51,911 nt of DNA from Treponema sp. (GCA_016296575.1 JAEDJA010000017.1:1-51911), one strand, 5' to 3'; numbered from the stretch's first letter, positions 23,885 to 32,013 are shown. The notes: generated by a model not told the origin, from the sequence alone. Made by a program: numbers and translations.

Positions 23885-24808
23885 TTAATTTATTTCTGGA
23901 AGAAACTGTTCGGGATTCTGTGCAACACCATCGGATCTTATTTCAAAGTGAAGGTGAGGACCAGTTGTCTGTCCTGTGTTACCAGAAAGTCCTATCACAT
24001 CACCTTTACTTAATTTTTGACCTTTTTTTACTTTGATGGAATTAAGATGTGCATAAACTGAAGTTGTTTTGTTATCATTATGAAGGATAATTATGCAGTT
24101 TCCAAAAATATTGTCGAATCCTGCATAGGAAACTGTACCATCTTTTACACACATGACCGATGTTCCTTCATTGCAGGCAAAATCAATTCCATTGTGATTT
24201 TTCCAGGCCCCTGTTACTGGACTTATGCGTTTTCCAAATCTTGAAGAAATGTAAAAACTGTCTTTTTTTACCGGGAGAATCATTGATGAATCTGCAAAAA
24301 AAGCCCGTTCTGTTGAGTCGAAACGTTGACCTGGAAAAAAATATACTGTTTCATCACCAAAATTAAAGGAAAGTACACCTTCATCCTCAAAATGGCTTTT
24401 GTATTTTTCAAATAGAATGATCTGTATGTTGTTTTTTGGATCTGAACTAACAAAAAGCCCCTGAACAGTAGGGAGGATAAGCGTTTTATTTTCAAGATTT
24501 TCGCTTAATTCATCAAGATTGTTTAATGTTGCAATAGTGTCATAAAGAATGTTTGTTCGTGCCGAAATCTGGGACAGTTTTGAAAAATCTTTTGTAGCAG
24601 TGTAAGTAAAAAAAAGTATCAGCTGGGATTCGCCTTTAACTGATAATCTGTAGTTTTCATCAACGATAGAAATGTATTCTTTAAAAATATCATTGTATGG
24701 TGAAAGAGAAGTGAGTTCTGGAAGCTTGTTCAAGCTGATTGTTTTATTCTGCGAAAAAAGGGATGTCAAAAATAAAAGGTAGAGAAAGAATATGACGTAT
24801 TTCTTCAT
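23885..24808 (-). CDS. exported M23 family metallopeptidase
   Basis: Murein-hydrolase-type protein of 307 residues with a signal peptide (MKKYVIFFLYLLFLTSLFSQ). The C-terminal LytM/M23 domain starts at about residue 185 (SSRFGKRISPVTGAWKNHNG). Zinc ligands are visible in HNGIDF, in YAHL and in the closing GPHLHFEI. The N-terminal 180 residues are unassigned. Such proteins cut peptidoglycan cross-links or activate amidases. No promoter or ribosome binding site is evident in the 15 bases after the ferredoxin terminator, so its expression may depend on read-through. It lies just upstream of small RNA candidate 2 and PBP1A. Confidence 0.9.
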   Translation of the reverse strand: MKKYVIFFLYLLFLTSLFSQNKTISLNKLPELTSLSPYNDIFKEYISIVDENYRLSVKGESQLILFFTYTATKDFSKLSQISARTNILYDTIATLNNLDELSENLENKTLILPTVQGLFVSSDPKNNIQIILFEKYKSHFEDEGVLSFNFGDETVYFFPGQRFDSTERAFFADSSMILPVKKDSFYISSRFGKRISPVTGAWKNHNGIDFACNEGTSVMCVKDGTVSYAGFDNIFGNCIIILHNDNKTTSVYAHLNSIKVKKGQKLSKGDVIGLSGNTGQTTGPHLHFEIRSDGVAQNPEQFLPEIN

Positions 24809-24817
24809 AAGGTGTGT

Positions 24818-24854
24818 AAAAAAAAGATTTCCACCGTTTAAGGCAGAAATCTTT
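24818..24854 (-). terminator. terminator of the ferredoxin gene
   Basis: A perfect 9-bp stem (24823-24831 with 24846-24854), followed on the minus strand by a T-run (24818-24825). It is a few bases after the ferredoxin stop. Confidence 0.85.
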
Positions 24855-24860
24855 CATTAC

Positions 24861-25031
24861 TTATTCTTCAGAAATTGCTTCTGTTGGACAAGAAGCAGCA
24901 CAAGAACCACAGCTGATACATGTTCCTGCATCAATTTCACGTTTTCCGTCTTTTTCAGAAATTGCTGAAACAGGGCAGTCAGCTTCACATGCACCACAGT
25001 TGATACAAGCGTCAGAAATTTTGTATGCCAT
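24861..25031 (-). CDS. 2[4Fe-4S] ferredoxin
   Basis: Clostridial-type ferredoxin of 56 residues with two CxxCxxCxxxCP motifs: CINCGACEADCP and CISCGSCAASCP. It carries low-potential electrons, for example to IspG, NrdG or hydrogenase-type enzymes. I start at ATG 25031 (MAYKISDAC) because GGGGGAAAAT precedes it; the longer frame adds four residues. Bases from that ribosome binding site through the AT of the start codon are perfectly complementary (11 bases) to small RNA candidate 2. It is monocistronic, with its own terminator. Confidence 0.96.
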   Translation of the reverse strand: MAYKISDACINCGACEADCPVSAISEKDGKREIDAGTCISCGSCAASCPTEAISEE

Positions 25032-25089
25032 ATTTTCCCCCAATAAAAATTATGCATTTATCATACACTATTTTGAATCTGCTATCAAG

Positions 25090-25124
25090 AAAAAAAAAGA
25101 ACTTCCGTTTCCGAAAGTTCTTTT
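25090..25124 (-). terminator. terminator of tRNA-Met
   Basis: An 8-bp stem (25097-25104 with 25115-25122), followed on the minus strand by nine T (25090-25098), immediately downstream of tRNA-Met. Confidence 0.85.
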
Positions 25125-25127
25125 AAT

Positions 25128-25200
25128 TAGGGCCAATAGGGATTGAACCTATGACAACACGGATATGAGCCGTGTGCTCTACCAACTGAGCTATAGCCCC
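25128..25200 (-). tRNA. tRNA-Met(CAT)
   Basis: The minus strand folds as a cloverleaf with anticodon loop CTCATAT (CAT), perfect T stem ATAGG/CCTAT and D arm GCTC/GAGC. Acceptor pairs 1-72 and 6-67 are G-T wobbles. It lacks the three G-C pairs typical of initiator anticodon stems, so it is an elongator Met tRNA or possibly the lysidine-modified Ile tRNA. CCA is not encoded. Confidence 0.93.
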
Positions 25201-25270
25201 ATAAGATGTTATTTACTATATCATTTCTGACAGTATAGTGTCAAGTACTCACAAGTTCTTTTGTGAAAAT

Positions 25271-26020
25271 TTATCTAAGTTTTGCACCCTGAATAAAGGT
25301 TCTGGCATAGTCAACCAATGCTTCTTCCTGTGTAATGCTGTAAGGAGTAATTCTGTTGTATCGCGGATCGATGCAGTTTTCATTCCTAAAAGGTGCAAAC
25401 TGCCAGCTGGCGTCTTTGGGAAGAAGTTCACCCATTGTTTTGATGTCTGTTTCCTCTACCAGATGTGGTACAAGAACAGTTCTGAATTCCCGGGATTCAG
25501 GTGGCATTTGTGAAAGAATTTTGATAGTGTGACGGAGCTTTTCTTCAAAAAAATCTGCATCTCCAAAATGAAGATAGTTTTCTCCAATCATTTCGGTAGC
25601 ATATCGGGCAGGGCTTGTTTTAAGATCCATTGCCACAAAATCAGGACGAAGGGATTTTTCATTCATGAACCGCTCTAGAATTTCTGGATTTATACCATTT
25701 GTGTCAATTTTAACATGAAGCCCCATCTTTTTTGCTTTTTCAATTATGGCAGGTGTGTATTGATTTATAAGAGGTTCTCCGCCGGAAATAGCAACACCCT
25801 GGATTACGGCACTTCGTTTATCCATAAGGTCAAAGAGTTCCTGAATGGTGGAAAAATTGTCTAAATCTTCCTGGGTAGGGGATAAAACAAGACCCGTATT
25901 ATAACAATACGGGCACTTCAGATTGCATCCACTTAAGAAGAATGCACATGCCACATGTCCAGGATAATCAACCAGAGTTGTTTTTCTCAGGACACCGGCT
26001 TTTTGATTAAAATCAAGCAT
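25271..26020 (-). CDS. nrdG: anaerobic ribonucleotide reductase activase NrdG
   Basis: Radical SAM activase (about 249 residues) that puts the glycyl radical on the class III reductase. The N-terminus reads LRKTTLVDYPGHVACAFFLS, then the cluster motif CNLKCPYC (a CxxxCxxC triad) and GGEPLINQ, the SAM-binding GGE. I start at ATG 26020 (MLDFNQKAG), ten bases after the upstream stop; a TTG seven codons earlier would overlap that gene. It is the second gene of the operon with the glycyl-radical/thioredoxin-like gene, so the radical generator and the proposed radical-carrying piece are made together. Confidence 0.93.
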   Translation of the reverse strand: MLDFNQKAGVLRKTTLVDYPGHVACAFFLSGCNLKCPYCYNTGLVLSPTQEDLDNFSTIQELFDLMDKRSAVIQGVAISGGEPLINQYTPAIIEKAKKMGLHVKIDTNGINPEILERFMNEKSLRPDFVAMDLKTSPARYATEMIGENYLHFGDADFFEEKLRHTIKILSQMPPESREFRTVLVPHLVEETDIKTMGELLPKDASWQFAPFRNENCIDPRYNRITPYSITQEEALVDYARTFIQGAKLR

Positions 26021-26030
26021 TGTAAAAAGC

Positions 26031-26567
26031 TTATGCTTCAACAGCTACTTTTTCGAATACTGCTGTCAGTTCTTCTACTGTGTGGCAGCGTCCAACTTCT
26101 TCCCCAGCTTTATTGTAAAGGATTACTGTTGGTGCAGCAAATACACCTTTGCTTGCAGCTTCTTTAAGTCCTGATTCAGAATCAACATCAATACTTCGTC
26201 CAATTACTTTTACATCAGACATGTATGCTTTTACAGGAGGACAGTTTGGACAAGTTTTGCGTACGAACATTTCGTATGATGCAACTTCACCAACTTCTTC
26301 TGTTTTTGTTTCAACTGCAGGTTCAGTTTTTGTTTCAGTTCCACATCTCTGTGCAGCAAGTACGGAATAACCTTCGTCGTTTACTTCAAACATACGGCGC
26401 TGGTTGAATTCGCAGCTTTTTCCTTTGTTCCAGTTTTTTACTGCACGATAGTATCCTACGATACGTGCGTAAACTTCTGTTTCTGTTCCATGTACATTTT
26501 CCAGTTCTGCACGAGCAGCGGCAATGTCTTTTTCGATGTCTTCAATTGTTCTTTCTGTAGTTTCCAT
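26031..26567 (-). CDS. split NrdD glycyl-radical segment fused to a thioredoxin-like domain
   Basis: A 178-residue protein in two parts. Residues about 28-60 (TEVYARIVGYYRAVKNWNKG, then KSCEFNQRRMF) match the C-terminal glycyl-radical segment of class III NrdD, with the candidate radical glycine at Gly38. Residues about 95-175 form a thioredoxin/glutaredoxin-like domain with CPNC and the cis-Pro AAPTVIL. A helical stretch (residues 8-25) precedes the radical segment. The main NrdD here lacks this segment, so the two proteins probably assemble in trans. It has its own strong promoter with an NrdR box and a GGGAGG ribosome binding site, and is followed by nrdG. Confidence 0.85.
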   Translation of the reverse strand: METTERTIEDIEKDIAAARAELENVHGTETEVYARIVGYYRAVKNWNKGKSCEFNQRRMFEVNDEGYSVLAAQRCGTETKTEPAVETKTEEVGEVASYEMFVRKTCPNCPPVKAYMSDVKVIGRSIDVDSESGLKEAASKGVFAAPTVILYNKAGEEVGRCHTVEELTAVFEKVAVEA

Positions 26568-26623
26568 AAATAAATCCTCCCATTTATGAGTGCAATTTAG
26601 TGCACATCTTATTTATGAAGTGT

Positions 26624-26639
26624 ACACTAAATATAGTGG
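26624..26639. promoter_or_regulatory. NrdR box over the promoter of the glycyl-radical/thioredoxin gene
   Basis: ACACTAAATATAGTGG is a near-perfect palindromic NrdR box (consensus close to ACACWATATATWGTGT). It overlaps the -10 of the promoter at 26630-26658, so binding should repress. A weaker dyad, GTGCAATTTAGTGCAC (26590-26605), lies 34 bases downstream in the transcript direction. Confidence 0.8.
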
Positions 26640-26658
26640 TATTTTAGTGTTTTGTCAA
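26630..26658 (-). promoter_or_regulatory. sigma-70 promoter of the glycyl-radical/thioredoxin-nrdG operon
   Basis: On the minus strand a perfect TTGACA (26653-26658), a 17-base spacer and TATATT (26630-26635). Confidence 0.85.
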
Positions 26659-26743
26659 CCAAATGACACTAGAATTCTCGGCTATAGCATCAGAATTCTT
26701 TAGTCATCCGATTAGTTTTTTTATATTTTTTTTTACAGTTTTA

Positions 26744-28858
26744 TTATTTTTTGCTTTTAGCAAGCATAGCTTTTCGTTCTGCTTCCAGATCCTTCAAAAG
26801 CTGTTTTAATTCTTCTTCACGTTCAGCTTTACATTTTGGACATTCGTACTGTTCTCCGTTCAGATATCCGTGGATACGACAGATAGAGTAGGTTGGCGAA
26901 ATTGTAAAGAAAGGAATACGGTAGTTAGACGAAATACTTCTTACAAGGTTGGAACAGGCCTTCCAGTCTTTAAGGGCTTCACCCATAAATACGTGGAACA
27001 TTGTACCACCAGTGTATTTAGTCTGCAGTGCTTCCTGGTGATCCAATGCTTCAAATACATCTGAAGTGTAATCAACCGGCAGCTGACTTGAGTTTGTATA
27101 GAATGGTTCCTTGTCACCGCTTGTAATGATGTCAGGGAACTGTTCCTTATCGTGGCGGGCCAGGCGGTAAGAAGTTGATTCTGCAGGAGTTGCTTCAAGG
27201 TTGAAAAGATCACCTGTTTCTTCCTGGTAGTCCTGCATTCGTTCACGCATATGAATAAGAACTCTTTCTGCAAAATCCTTTCCTTTTTCGGTGGTGATGT
27301 CTTCACCAAGGAAGTTGAGACAGGCTTCGTTCATACCACAAAGTCCAATTGTATTAAAGTGGTTTGTAAGAGTTTTAAGATAGCGTCTTGTATATGGGAA
27401 AAGACCGCTGTCATAAAGCTTCTGAATAACCTTACGTTTTGTACAAAGACTTTCTTTTGCCAGATCCATAAGGTAGTCAAGGCGTTTGAAGAATTCTGCT
27501 TCTGTGTTAGCCATATAACCAATCTGTGGAAGGTTGATTGTAACAACACCGATAGAACCAGTGAATTCATCAGCACCGAAAAGTCCACCACCACGGCGGC
27601 GCAGTTCACGTTTGTCCAGCTGGAGACGGCAGCACATTGATCGAACATCGCTTGGATTCAGGTCTGAATTTACGAAGTTCTGGAAGTTTGGTGTACCGTA
27701 CTGGGCAGTCATTTTGAACAGAAGTTGTGAAAGTTCACCGTCCCAGTCAAAGTCTTTTGTAATATTGTATGTAGGAATAGGGTAAGCAAAACCACGTCCG
27801 TTAGCATCACCTTCAATGAGAAGCTGGATGAAAGTTTTGTTAATCAAATCCATTTCTTGCTGACAATCGCCGTAAGTGAAGGCCTGTTCTTTTCCCCCAA
27901 CAATTGCTTTTTTGTTTTTAAGGTCTTCTGGACATGTAAGATCCAGGGTAACGTTTGTAAATGGAGCCTGAGATCCCCAGCGGCTTGGAGTATTTACACC
28001 GTAAAGGAAACTCTGAATACACTGACGTACTTCTTTTGGAGTAAGATTGTCTTTTTTTACAAAAGGGGCAAGGTATGTGTCGAAACTTGAGAAAGCCTGA
28101 GCACCGGCCCATTCGTTCTGAAGGATTCCAAGGAAGTTTACCATCTGATTTACAAGAGTAGACAGATGTGTTGCAGGTGTTGAAGTGATTTTGTCTGGAA
28201 CACCACCAAGACCTTCTGCGATAAGCTGTCGGAGTGACCAACCGGCACAATATCCCGAGAACATGGAAAGGTCATGGATATGGAAGGCACAGGTTTTATG
28301 TGCTTCTGCAATTTCTTTAGTATAAATGTTATTGAGCCAGTAGTTGGCTGTGATTGAACCTGAGTTATGGAGGATAAGTCCACCGAGAGAGAAGTTTACG
28401 TTGGCATTTTCATTAACGCGCCAGTCACTCTGTCCAAGATAACCGTCCATTGTTTTGTTGATGTCGAGCATAAGGTTTTTTGCATCGCGTACGGCTTCGT
28501 GCTGGGCTCGGTAAAGAATGTAGGCTTTTGCAATTTCTACTTCTTTGTTTTCGATGAGTACTGTTTCAACAAGGTCCTGAATCTCTTCAATAGCAGGAAT
28601 TGAATGTGCACGTTTACCTGCCATCTGAATGCGAAGTTTTTCTTCTACAAGATCAGTGAGTGCTGCTGCACGTTTGTCATCAGGATTTTTTTCAACTGCA
28701 ATGATTGCTTTGCCAATAGCTTTTTCAATTTTTGATCGGTCGTAAGGTGCAATTTCTCCTGATCGTTTTACAACTGATTTAAGAACGCCCTTTGTTTCTT
28801 TGTCTGAACTTTTTCCCAGAAAACTTCTCCATTCTGGAAATACCGACTGGTCACTCAT
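26744..28858 (-). CDS. nrdD: anaerobic ribonucleoside-triphosphate reductase large subunit, without glycyl-radical segment
   Basis: Class III reductase of 704 residues. Residues about 22-115 form an ATP-cone (VVKRSGEIAPYDRSKIEKAI). The ten-stranded barrel follows (NFSLGGLILHNSGSITANYW and SRWGSQAPFTNVTLDLTCPE). Near the end TYSICRIHGYLNGEQYECPK leads to a single CPKC and a charged helix, and the protein stops. The usual following segment with the second zinc motif and the glycyl radical (R-x-x-G-Y) is absent; a matching piece is encoded at 26031-26567. The gene overlaps nrdR by eight bases. Its ribosome binding site GGAGGGGAAAA is complementary to small RNA candidate 2. Confidence 0.92.
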   Translation of the reverse strand: MSDQSVFPEWRSFLGKSSDKETKGVLKSVVKRSGEIAPYDRSKIEKAIGKAIIAVEKNPDDKRAAALTDLVEEKLRIQMAGKRAHSIPAIEEIQDLVETVLIENKEVEIAKAYILYRAQHEAVRDAKNLMLDINKTMDGYLGQSDWRVNENANVNFSLGGLILHNSGSITANYWLNNIYTKEIAEAHKTCAFHIHDLSMFSGYCAGWSLRQLIAEGLGGVPDKITSTPATHLSTLVNQMVNFLGILQNEWAGAQAFSSFDTYLAPFVKKDNLTPKEVRQCIQSFLYGVNTPSRWGSQAPFTNVTLDLTCPEDLKNKKAIVGGKEQAFTYGDCQQEMDLINKTFIQLLIEGDANGRGFAYPIPTYNITKDFDWDGELSQLLFKMTAQYGTPNFQNFVNSDLNPSDVRSMCCRLQLDKRELRRRGGGLFGADEFTGSIGVVTINLPQIGYMANTEAEFFKRLDYLMDLAKESLCTKRKVIQKLYDSGLFPYTRRYLKTLTNHFNTIGLCGMNEACLNFLGEDITTEKGKDFAERVLIHMRERMQDYQEETGDLFNLEATPAESTSYRLARHDKEQFPDIITSGDKEPFYTNSSQLPVDYTSDVFEALDHQEALQTKYTGGTMFHVFMGEALKDWKACSNLVRSISSNYRIPFFTISPTYSICRIHGYLNGEQYECPKCKAEREEELKQLLKDLEAERKAMLAKSKK

Positions 28859-29315
28859 TTTTCCCCTCCAAATTCCTTACTTCCTCTAGGAATTCTTCCA
28901 AATTTTCAAAGTGTTTATATACGGATGCAAATCTGATATAAGCAACTTTGTCTGTGTTATATAATTTCTCCAGAACAAGTTCACCTAGGTCTGAAGTTTT
29001 TATTTCTCTAGTGTCCTTGCCAATGATGATGGCCTTATCCTCAATGTCGTTTACAAACTGTTCAATCATTACTGGTGAGAACGGTCGTTTTTCAAGGGCG
29101 TGTTCAATACCTTTTTCCAGTTTAGCTTTGTCAAAAGGCTGACGGCGTCCATCCCGTTTTACCACCATAAAAGGCTTTTCATCGATTCTTTCATAACTTG
29201 TGAAACGATATCCGCATGCAAGACATTCTCGTCGTCGTCTGATGCTTTCACCGCCAGCCATTGTTCGTGATTCCAATACTTTATCTTCAATGTTGCCGCA
29301 GTTGGGACATCTCAT
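28851..29315 (-). CDS. nrdR: transcriptional repressor NrdR
   Basis: NrdR senses ATP/dATP and represses ribonucleotide reductase genes. The 154-residue protein has the N-terminal zinc ribbon (MRCPNCGN, then CLACGYRFTSYER) and an ATP-cone (VVKRDGRRQPFDKAKLEKGI). The length is standard. It heads an operon with nrdD, overlapping its start by eight bases. Its own promoter carries an NrdR box in the -35/-10 spacer, so it should be autoregulated. Confidence 0.97.
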   Translation of the reverse strand: MRCPNCGNIEDKVLESRTMAGGESIRRRRECLACGYRFTSYERIDEKPFMVVKRDGRRQPFDKAKLEKGIEHALEKRPFSPVMIEQFVNDIEDKAIIIGKDTREIKTSDLGELVLEKLYNTDKVAYIRFASVYKHFENLEEFLEEVRNLEGKNE

Positions 29316-29328
29316 TTGTGCAATTACC

Positions 29329-29344
29329 TTTTTGTATATAGTGT
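29329..29344. promoter_or_regulatory. half-conserved NrdR box near the nrdR start
   Basis: The right half TATATAGTGT is perfect and the left half is degenerate. It lies 41 bases from the better box at 29370-29385, about four helical turns, a spacing compatible with paired NrdR sites. Confidence 0.5.
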
Positions 29345-29361
29345 TTGTTAAACTTTATTTA

Positions 29362-29390
29362 ATCATATAACACTAGATATATTGTATCAA
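29362..29390 (-). promoter_or_regulatory. promoter of nrdR-nrdD with NrdR box in the spacer
   Basis: On the minus strand TTGATA (29385-29390), a 17-base spacer and TATGAT (29362-29367). The NrdR box ACACTAGATATATTGT (plus strand 29370-29385) fills the spacer. Confidence 0.75.
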
Positions 29391-29482
29391 GATATTTTTT
29401 AATTTTTTTTAAAACTATTTTTCTTGACTTATGGCACAATGTGTGATTGATGTTTGTGTGGGCTTGAATGAAACGTTTTTCT

Positions 29483-29509
29483 TAGATTATATCACGATTT
29501 TGCCGATAA
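29483..29509 (+). promoter_or_regulatory. sigma-28-like promoter of the spiro-SPASM/glycan operon
   Basis: TAGA (29483-29486), exactly 15 bases, then a perfect GCCGATAA (29502-29509). This is one mismatch from the sigma-28 consensus. The ATG at 29517 follows after seven bases, so the leader would be very short or absent. Confidence 0.65.
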
Positions 29510-29516
29510 TTAAGTG

Positions 29517-31091
29517 ATGAAAAATACAGCAGTTTTGATTAAATGTGCTCCAGTTTTCGGAGCTGATGAAAAATGTTTCGACGGTAATTCCGCTTTGGAT
29601 CTTTCTGTGTCTTTTATGAAAAAAATAACGGGTAATGATCCTGTTGTGCTTTCTTGTGAAGCTGGAAAATATCTTTCAAATTTCCAGGTGCTTTCTCAAA
29701 TGGTACAGGTTTGTGAAAAAGGGGGATTTGAAAATATAGTTACAGGTTTTGCAGATTGTCCGTTTTATTGTGAAAGTGTTACAAAAGAGCTTATTGATCT
29801 TCATGAAAAATTTGGAGCTGAATACACTTATGCCGACGGTTATCCTTACGGACTGGTTCCTGAAATTCTTAATGTGGGTACAGCTAGAATAATCTGCCGC
29901 CTTCTGGAAACCTCTGCATCAGCACTAAAAGATAAACCTTTTGCAAAAGAAAGCCTTTTTGAAATCATAAAAACTGATATTAATTCCTTTGAGGTTGAAT
30001 GCCTTATTTCTGGATTTGATTACCGTTTATGGCGCTACGATTTTTCTTGCACAAATAAGCGTTCTTTTCTGGCCTGTAAAAAGCTGTGGGAGCTTGGCAT
30101 AAAGGATGTGCTTGGGGAAGGAAAAACTACAGAAGATCTTGAAAAAATTCTTGATAAAACAACCTCTGAACCTTCAATTTTGAAAACTGTACCTGCTTAT
30201 TACAACCTGCAGATTTCATCGAAGGTAAATCAGAATCCTGTTTACAGTCCTTACGAAAAACTCACTTTGGAAAAATGGGGAAAGAAGCCTTTTGAATGCA
30301 GCGATTATATGAGTCTTGAAAGCTTGTCTTCTCTTGCTGATGAAATGATTCAGGTTTCTGACACCGCTGTAGTAAATCTTTCCATGTGGGGAGAACCTCT
30401 TTGCAATCCTCAGTTTTTGGAAATTGTAGAAGCATTGCTTTCAAAAAAAGGACTTTCGGTTTTTATTGAAACAGACGGTCTTTTATGGACAGATGAAATA
30501 ATTGAAAATCTTTTAAGAATTGTTAAAGCTGCACCAGAAGGCAACAGAGAAGAAGATAAAATCATGATTTCTGTATGTCTTGATGCATTTACAGCAGATA
30601 TGTATAAAAAAATCCGTGGCGGTTCAGAAACTGATTTTGCTAAAGCAGTTGAAACTCTTAACAAGCTTTGTAAGGCTTTTTCTGATGAAAATGGATGTTC
30701 CGTATATCCTCAGTATGTACGTATGAAAGAAAATGAAGGTGAACTGGAAAATTTTTACCGCTACTGGTCCAATAAAGAAAATGAATCTTGTGGAAATGTT
30801 ATAATTCAAAAATATGATAGTTTTGCAGGCTTCCTTCCAGATTCAAAACCTGCTGATCTTTCTCCTGTGGAAAGAAATGTGTGCTGGCATCTTCGACGTG
30901 ATATGAATGTTCTTTGTGATGGAGAGGTTCCTTTGTGCAGAACCTTCCTTAATGAAAGCCTTGGAAATGTTTTTGAGGAAGGAATTGAGTCACTTTGGAA
31001 AAAATATGATTATGAACTTGCTTCACATATAAAAGGAAATTACTGTAAAATCTGCGGAAAGTGTGATGAATACTATACCTTTAACTTTTAA
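29517..31091 (+). CDS. spiro-SPASM protein
   Basis: A 524-residue protein of the spirochaete-restricted spiro-SPASM family, function unknown. The N-terminal ~230 residues are unassigned. The middle (VVNLSMWGEPLCNPQFLEIV and MISVCLDAFTADMYKKIRGG) resembles a radical SAM barrel, but the CxxxCxxC cluster motif is not visible. The C-terminus has the SPASM cysteine pattern (VCWHLRRDMNVLCDGEVPLC, then CKICGKC). I start at ATG 29517 rather than GTG 29514. It is first in a tightly packed operon of glycan-type genes behind a sigma-28-like promoter. The next gene overlaps by 26 bases. Confidence 0.8.
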   Translation: MKNTAVLIKCAPVFGADEKCFDGNSALDLSVSFMKKITGNDPVVLSCEAGKYLSNFQVLSQMVQVCEKGGFENIVTGFADCPFYCESVTKELIDLHEKFGAEYTYADGYPYGLVPEILNVGTARIICRLLETSASALKDKPFAKESLFEIIKTDINSFEVECLISGFDYRLWRYDFSCTNKRSFLACKKLWELGIKDVLGEGKTTEDLEKILDKTTSEPSILKTVPAYYNLQISSKVNQNPVYSPYEKLTLEKWGKKPFECSDYMSLESLSSLADEMIQVSDTAVVNLSMWGEPLCNPQFLEIVEALLSKKGLSVFIETDGLLWTDEIIENLLRIVKAAPEGNREEDKIMISVCLDAFTADMYKKIRGGSETDFAKAVETLNKLCKAFSDENGCSVYPQYVRMKENEGELENFYRYWSNKENESCGNVIIQKYDSFAGFLPDSKPADLSPVERNVCWHLRRDMNVLCDGEVPLCRTFLNESLGNVFEEGIESLWKKYDYELASHIKGNYCKICGKCDEYYTFNF

Positions 31092-32013
31092 CGAAGATCA
31101 GGCAAATGTTACGGTTCTTGGGGGAATTCCCAATGATCGAAAAGGTGTGCTTGATGTTTCAATCATTCTTATCAATTCTCATGGCAGTCATCTTAAGCTG
31201 CAGCTGCTGGAAGAACTGTTGAAATGCAATGTCCGCTCCATTATATGTATTGAACCTGACAGTGAAAACTTTAGTCTTGAGGAAATTTCACGTAAATTTC
31301 CAGAAGTTAAATTCGTTATGCCCCATGAAAATATGAATATAGGCCGTATGATTAATATGGCAGTTTCTGAATGTACAGCTAAATATTTTTATGTAATCCG
31401 TGATAACTTTTATATTCCCCAGGGACTCTTGAATGAAAATATGTTCAATCATCTTACTGCCCAGGGAAAATACTGTGTTGTTCCAAGACTGGTTAACAGC
31501 GAAAAAGAGGGTATTGCACAGATAAAAGTTCCTTCGGCTAAAAAGGGGCGTTTTGTGGTAGAAAGCCGAACTCTGGTTACGGACGGATTAAAAACTCTTT
31601 ATCCTTTTGATTTTTCTGCAATTTATGACCGGGAAAAGTTCATTCAGCTTGGCGGGTTTGATTATACTATTGATAGTCCATACTGGCAGAATCTTGATTT
31701 AGGTGTAAGATCCTGGCTGTGGGGGGAAGAGACTGTTCTTTCCACTGTGCTTCAGCTTTCTTACCAAACAGAAGTAACTGAAGAAGACCGTACTCCATCT
31801 TTGGATTCATTGCGTTTCTTCTTGAAAAATCAGCTTCCAGTATTCAGACTGGATCACGGAGCTGTGCCTCATTTTTCTTTCGGTAGATTTTTTAGACATT
31901 CTTCCTGTGGCATTATTGAGGCTCTAAGACTGTTCCATGATGCAAAAAGGTGGATATATAAGAACCGTTACAGATTCAGAATGGATTTGAAGACTTTGGT
32001 GGAGACGTGGTAA
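31066..32013 (+). CDS. glycosyltransferase family 2-like protein
   Basis: A cytoplasmic protein of about 315 residues that reads like a GT-A fold glycosyltransferase: VSIILINSHGSHLKLQLLEE with a following beta strand, the MNIGRMINMAVSECTAKYFY segment typical after the nucleotide-binding region, and FDYTIDSPYWQNLDLGVRSW in the acceptor part. A clear DxD motif is not obvious; DNF in VIRDNFYIP is the best candidate. The start overlaps the spiro-SPASM gene by 26 bases and the end overlaps the next start (TAATG). The gene order suggests one pathway. Confidence 0.6.
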   Translation: MNTIPLTFNEDQANVTVLGGIPNDRKGVLDVSIILINSHGSHLKLQLLEELLKCNVRSIICIEPDSENFSLEEISRKFPEVKFVMPHENMNIGRMINMAVSECTAKYFYVIRDNFYIPQGLLNENMFNHLTAQGKYCVVPRLVNSEKEGIAQIKVPSAKKGRFVVESRTLVTDGLKTLYPFDFSAIYDREKFIQLGGFDYTIDSPYWQNLDLGVRSWLWGEETVLSTVLQLSYQTEVTEEDRTPSLDSLRFFLKNQLPVFRLDHGAVPHFSFGRFFRHSSCGIIEALRLFHDAKRWIYKNRYRFRMDLKTLVETW

